This document shows positions 4,423 through 7,110 of a stretch of DNA of 7,110 bases, piece after piece. Each line of letters starts with the position of its first letter. Positions within the stretch are counted from its first letter, which is position 1. Position numbers and translations under genes: made by a program. The notes under the pieces are model-generated. The model searched no databases. It worked only from the letters and a program-made list of their open reading frames with translations, and had not been told where the DNA came from. This DNA is from DATESZ01 sp035283845 (GTDB lineage Bacteria; Desulfobacterota; Syntrophia; Syntrophales; JACQWR01), in the NCBI GenBank assembly GCA_035283845.1, contig DATESZ010000100.1, positions 1 to 7,110 on the forward strand, read 5' to 3'.

Positions 4423-6976
4423 ATGAAAGCGTTTCATACGATTGCAGTGCCGCATCAGGATATTCTGGAAGGCCGGCTCACGATGGACGTTTTTGCCGCC
4501 GACTTGTGGGAGGTGAGCCAGGGGCGGGGGCCGGATGAGTACCGGGATCCGGAGACCTTCTTCCGCAAGACCTACCTCACAGAAGGCCTGAAGAACCTCC
4601 TCGACGTCGTGGAGCGGCGCCTGCAGGGGAAAGGCGGTGATCCCGTCATCCAGATCCAGACCCCTTTCGGCGGTGGGAAGACCCACGCCCTGATTGCCAT
4701 GTACCACAAGGCCGCCGCGAAATGGCAGGCGCGGATGGCCGTAGCCGTCGGCACGGCATTGGGAACGGAACAGACCCTCTGGGGCTGGCTGGAAAAGCAG
4801 TTGACCGGAAAGATCAGCCGGTTCGGCGGACAGGTCGCGCCGGGAAAGGAGGCCTTGCGGAGACTCCTGAAGGAGCGCGCGCCCGTCCTGATCCTGATGG
4901 ACGAACTCCTCGAATAGGTGACCAAGGCGGCGGGGGTGAAGATCGCCGAGAGCACGCTCGCTGCCCAGACGATCGCCTTCATGCAGGAACTGACGGAGTG
5001 CGTGAACGCCCTGCCCGGCGTCTGCCTCGTCGTCACCCTGCCTTCCTCCATCTTGAACATTACGACGAGCAGGCGGAGCGCTATTACCAGCAGTTGCAGA
5101 AGGTCTCCGGCCGGATCGAGAAGATTTACACCCCCGTCCAGGAGGATGAAATCACGAAGGTCATCCGCCGACGGCTCTTCAGCCGCGTCGACGAGAGCGC
5201 TGCAAAGAAAGCCGTCGCCGGGTTCCTCGATTACGCGGAAAAAAGGGCATCCTTCCGGCAGGCATTCAGCCAAGCGACTACCGCGACCGCTTCGCGGACG
5301 CCTACCCCTTTCTGCCCGAGGTCGTCGATGTCCTGTACCACCGCTGGGGAAGTTTCCCCACCTTCCAGCGGACGCGGGGCGTCCTGCGGTTGCTGTCGCT
5401 GGTAATCCATGATTTGAAGGGGGCGAACAAGCCTTTTATCAGCCTGGCCGATTTCGACCTGAATCGCCAGGAGATCCGCCAGGAGTTCCTGAAGCACATC
5501 GGATCGGCGTTTAACAGCGTGATCGCGGCGGACATCACGGACGCCGGCGCGGGGGCGCGCAAGGTGGACGGCGCCCTCGGCAATGCTTACAAGGGCCTGC
5601 AACTGGGGACGCGGACCGCGCGGGCGATTTTCCTCTACTCCTTCTCCGGAGGACCGATGAAGGGCGTCACGTTGGGCGAGGTCAAGCGGGCGGCCACAAC
5701 GATGGAAAACCCCGCGAGCGCCGTCGCCGAGGCGGTGGAGCAGTTGAAGAACATGCTCTTTTTCCTCCAGAGCCACGGCGACCGCTATTTCTTCAGCAAC
5801 CAGCCGAATCTCCACCGGATCCGCCTGACGAAGATGGAGAACATCCCGGAGCGGGAGATCGTGGAGGCCGAGCGGGACCTCCTCAAAGCGGCACTGAAGG
5901 GAGGAAAGCTGAAGCTCTTCGTATGGGAGGAAAACTCGGGGAACATCCCCGATACCGAGGAATTAAAACTGGCCATCCTGAAGAAGGAAAACGGAAACGT
6001 CCTGGAGACCCTCTCGAAAAACAAGGGGCAGACCCCGCGGGTGAACCGGAACACCCTGTTTTTCCTCTACCCCCTGGAGACGGAACGGCCCGGTTTTGTG
6101 AGCGCCGTGAAGCTGAAGATCGCCTGCGAGGCTGTCGAAGAGGACCGGACCCTGAACCTCTCGGAGGATCAGAAGAAGGAGAACAAAAAGGATTTGAAAA
6201 AGGCGGAGGAGAACGTCAGGGAGGTGATCCGGAGACTCTACCGCCTCATCGCCGTTCCGTCGCGGGACGGCTTCAAGGAGATCGACATGGGCATCCCGAC
6301 CTACGGCGAGGCCCGGAGCCTCGATCAGGAGGTGTACGAGAAGCTCCATTCAGACGGAGAGATCCTCGACAAGATCGCCCCGTTGGTGCTCAAGGAAAAG
6401 TACCTGAACGGAAAGGAATTTCTCTCCACGGAGCAGCTCCATCAGACCTTCCTGCGGACGCCGGGGGAGACGCGCTTCACCGGCAGGTCCGTCATCGAGA
6501 ATGGACTGGCGGAGGGGGGCTGCCTGGGCCTCTTCGGCCTGGGAAACCTCGAAGAAGGCTGTCCCGTATGCCGGTATTTCAAGGAAGAACCGTCTCTGTC
6601 GTTTACGGGCCGCGAAGTGCTCATCGCCGAGGCCGTCTGCCGGGCGCAGCGAAGCGAGGAGACAGACACGGCCGGAGCCGGGAAATCCTATGAACAATCG
6701 GGGCTCGACCTCGCAGACGGCAAGGACGCGGGCCTGAAGAAAGCGGCGGAGAAGATCGGCGGTGTTCCGGCCAAGGGCAAAGATCGCGTCCGTCTGTGTT
6801 TTCAGATTCCCAAGGGAAAAGTGTCGGGGATCATGGGCGTCATGAACCTCCTCCAGAGCAAATTCGCTACCCTGGAACTGGAGATCACCGCCACCGACGG
6901 CGCCATCAGCGAGCAGGAGTTCGAGGACAAGATCGAAGAGACCTTCCGGCAGTTGGGAATCGAAGTGAAAGGGTAA
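4423..6976 (+). pseudogene. DUF499-family AAA+ ATPase gene, interrupted by one amber codon and two frameshifts
   Basis: Read across three lesions, this gene encodes about 850 residues of a DUF499 protein, an AAA+-like ATPase family found in predicted anti-phage loci beside DUF1156 DNA methyltransferases. The N-terminus (KAFHTIAVPHQDILEGRL) is characteristic. Walker A is TPFGGGKTH (residues 80-88 from the ATG at 4423) and Walker B is LILMDE (156-161). The lesions are TAG at 4915-4917, a -1 shift at 5055-5056 and another -1 shift within the A run at 5239-5244. Coding continues 4918-5055, 5058-5243 and 5246-6976, and each segment joins the next at protein level (SSIL|EHYDEQAE and YAEK|GILPAG). 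The last 1.7 kb is uninterrupted. A strong GGGAGG precedes two adjacent ATGs (4420, 4423). The stop at 6974-6976 may come from the inserted element beyond. Sequencing error could explain the frameshifts but less easily the amber codon. Confidence 0.85.
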
Positions 6977-7110
6977 CTACTCAGGTCAATGAGCGATTAC
7001 AGAGGGATAAAGGGATTTCCGTGGAGGGCGGAAACAACGGATGGGAAGACCCGAAGGCCGTGTTTGCGCACAGTGGAGATGTAGCTGCGGATGGCGAGAA
7101 AGCGCATGGC
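6973..7110 (-). mobile_element. end of an IS66-like insertion sequence (partial, runs off window)
   Basis: The sequence from 6973 begins GTAACTACTCAGG. IS66-family elements commonly start with GTAA, and a transposase-like C-terminus pointing left ends at 6997, leaving 24 nt for the terminal inverted repeat. Only one end is in the window, so the inverted-repeat partner and target duplication cannot be tested. The boundary is inferred. Confidence 0.38.
6997..7110 (-). CDS. transposase C-terminal fragment, probably IS66 family (5' part outside window)
   Basis: The minus strand is open from the right edge to a TAA at 6999-6997 and encodes 37 residues. These include FLAIRSYISTVRKHG and, further on, ALHGNPFIPL at the end. 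This RSYISTxRKxG pattern near a short G-x-P-F end is what I associate with C-termini of IS66-type transposases. The opposite strand is also open here (32 codons from 6989 to a TAG), but that reading resembles nothing I know. The assignment rests on recalled family pattern alone and no catalytic residues are in view. If right, the element interrupts the DUF499 operon immediately after its first large gene. Confidence 0.5.
   Translation of the reverse strand, partial: AMRFLAIRSYISTVRKHGLRVFPSVVSALHGNPFIPL

Noticed and set aside
4198..4707. Long minus-strand open frame across the second zinc-ribbon gene and the start of DUF499.
   Set aside because: It is antisense to two recognisable coding regions, has no family resemblance, and is explained by their codon composition.
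5231..5815. Long minus-strand open frame opposite the middle of DUF499.
   Set aside because: The plus strand there is clear DUF499 coding sequence; G+C-rich genes commonly leave long open antisense frames.
6989..7084. Plus-strand ORF beginning ATG AGC GAT after DUF499, which could be the next operon gene.
   Set aside because: It stops after 31 residues, resembles no known family, and the opposite strand gives a transposase-like C-terminus across the same bases.

Overview
The window reads as part of a bacterial defence/genome-conflict island rather than core chromosome. Almost every recognisable gene belongs to an anti-phage, toxin-antitoxin or mobile-element family. Base composition changes from module to module: about half G+C on the left, clearly A+T-rich over 2440-3300, intermediate over 3300-4400, and G+C-rich over 4420-6976. 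The G+C-rich gene resembles what I recall of DUF499 proteins from Deltaproteobacteria/Desulfobacterota. A Gram-negative anaerobe of that kind is my best guess for the host, with low confidence.

Left block (1-1645): three tightly coupled plus-strand genes, each overlapping the next by 4 nt (ATGA). They are the C-terminal part of an AAA15/OLD-type ATPase that starts outside the window, a DUF3226 TOPRIM-like protein, and a 62-residue CxxC...CxxC zinc-ribbon protein. A split ATPase plus TOPRIM pair is the logic of class 4 OLD/PARIS-type defence. The zinc-ribbon protein looks like an undescribed third component.

Centre (1652-4161): a cargo of conflict modules. (a) An MNT nucleotidyltransferase antitoxin and a HEPN toxin whose RX4HXY motif includes the tyrosine that MntA-type enzymes adenylylate. 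(b) An A+T-rich gene of unknown function whose central motif resembles the uracil-DNA-glycosylase superfamily. (c) A Fic AMP-transferase (HPFREGNGR) facing, tail to tail and overlapping, a 70-residue minus-strand protein that carries the (S/T)xxxE(G/N) Fic-inhibitory motif.

Right block (4183-7110): a second copy of the zinc-ribbon gene, about 83% identical in DNA and without an ATG start. It is followed by a DUF499-family AAA+ ATPase gene broken by one amber codon directly after Walker B and two -1 frameshifts, all within about 330 bp. Its stop codon abuts what appears to be the end of an IS66-like insertion sequence, whose minus-strand transposase C-terminus runs off the right edge.

Together this suggests an active left-hand OLD-like system, a toxin/antitoxin cassette lying between two copies of the zinc-ribbon gene, and a decaying DUF499 locus whose downstream partners may have been displaced by the insertion sequence. 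No tRNA, rRNA, CRISPR array or convincing intrinsic terminator was seen. No stretch longer than 300 bases lacks a gene.
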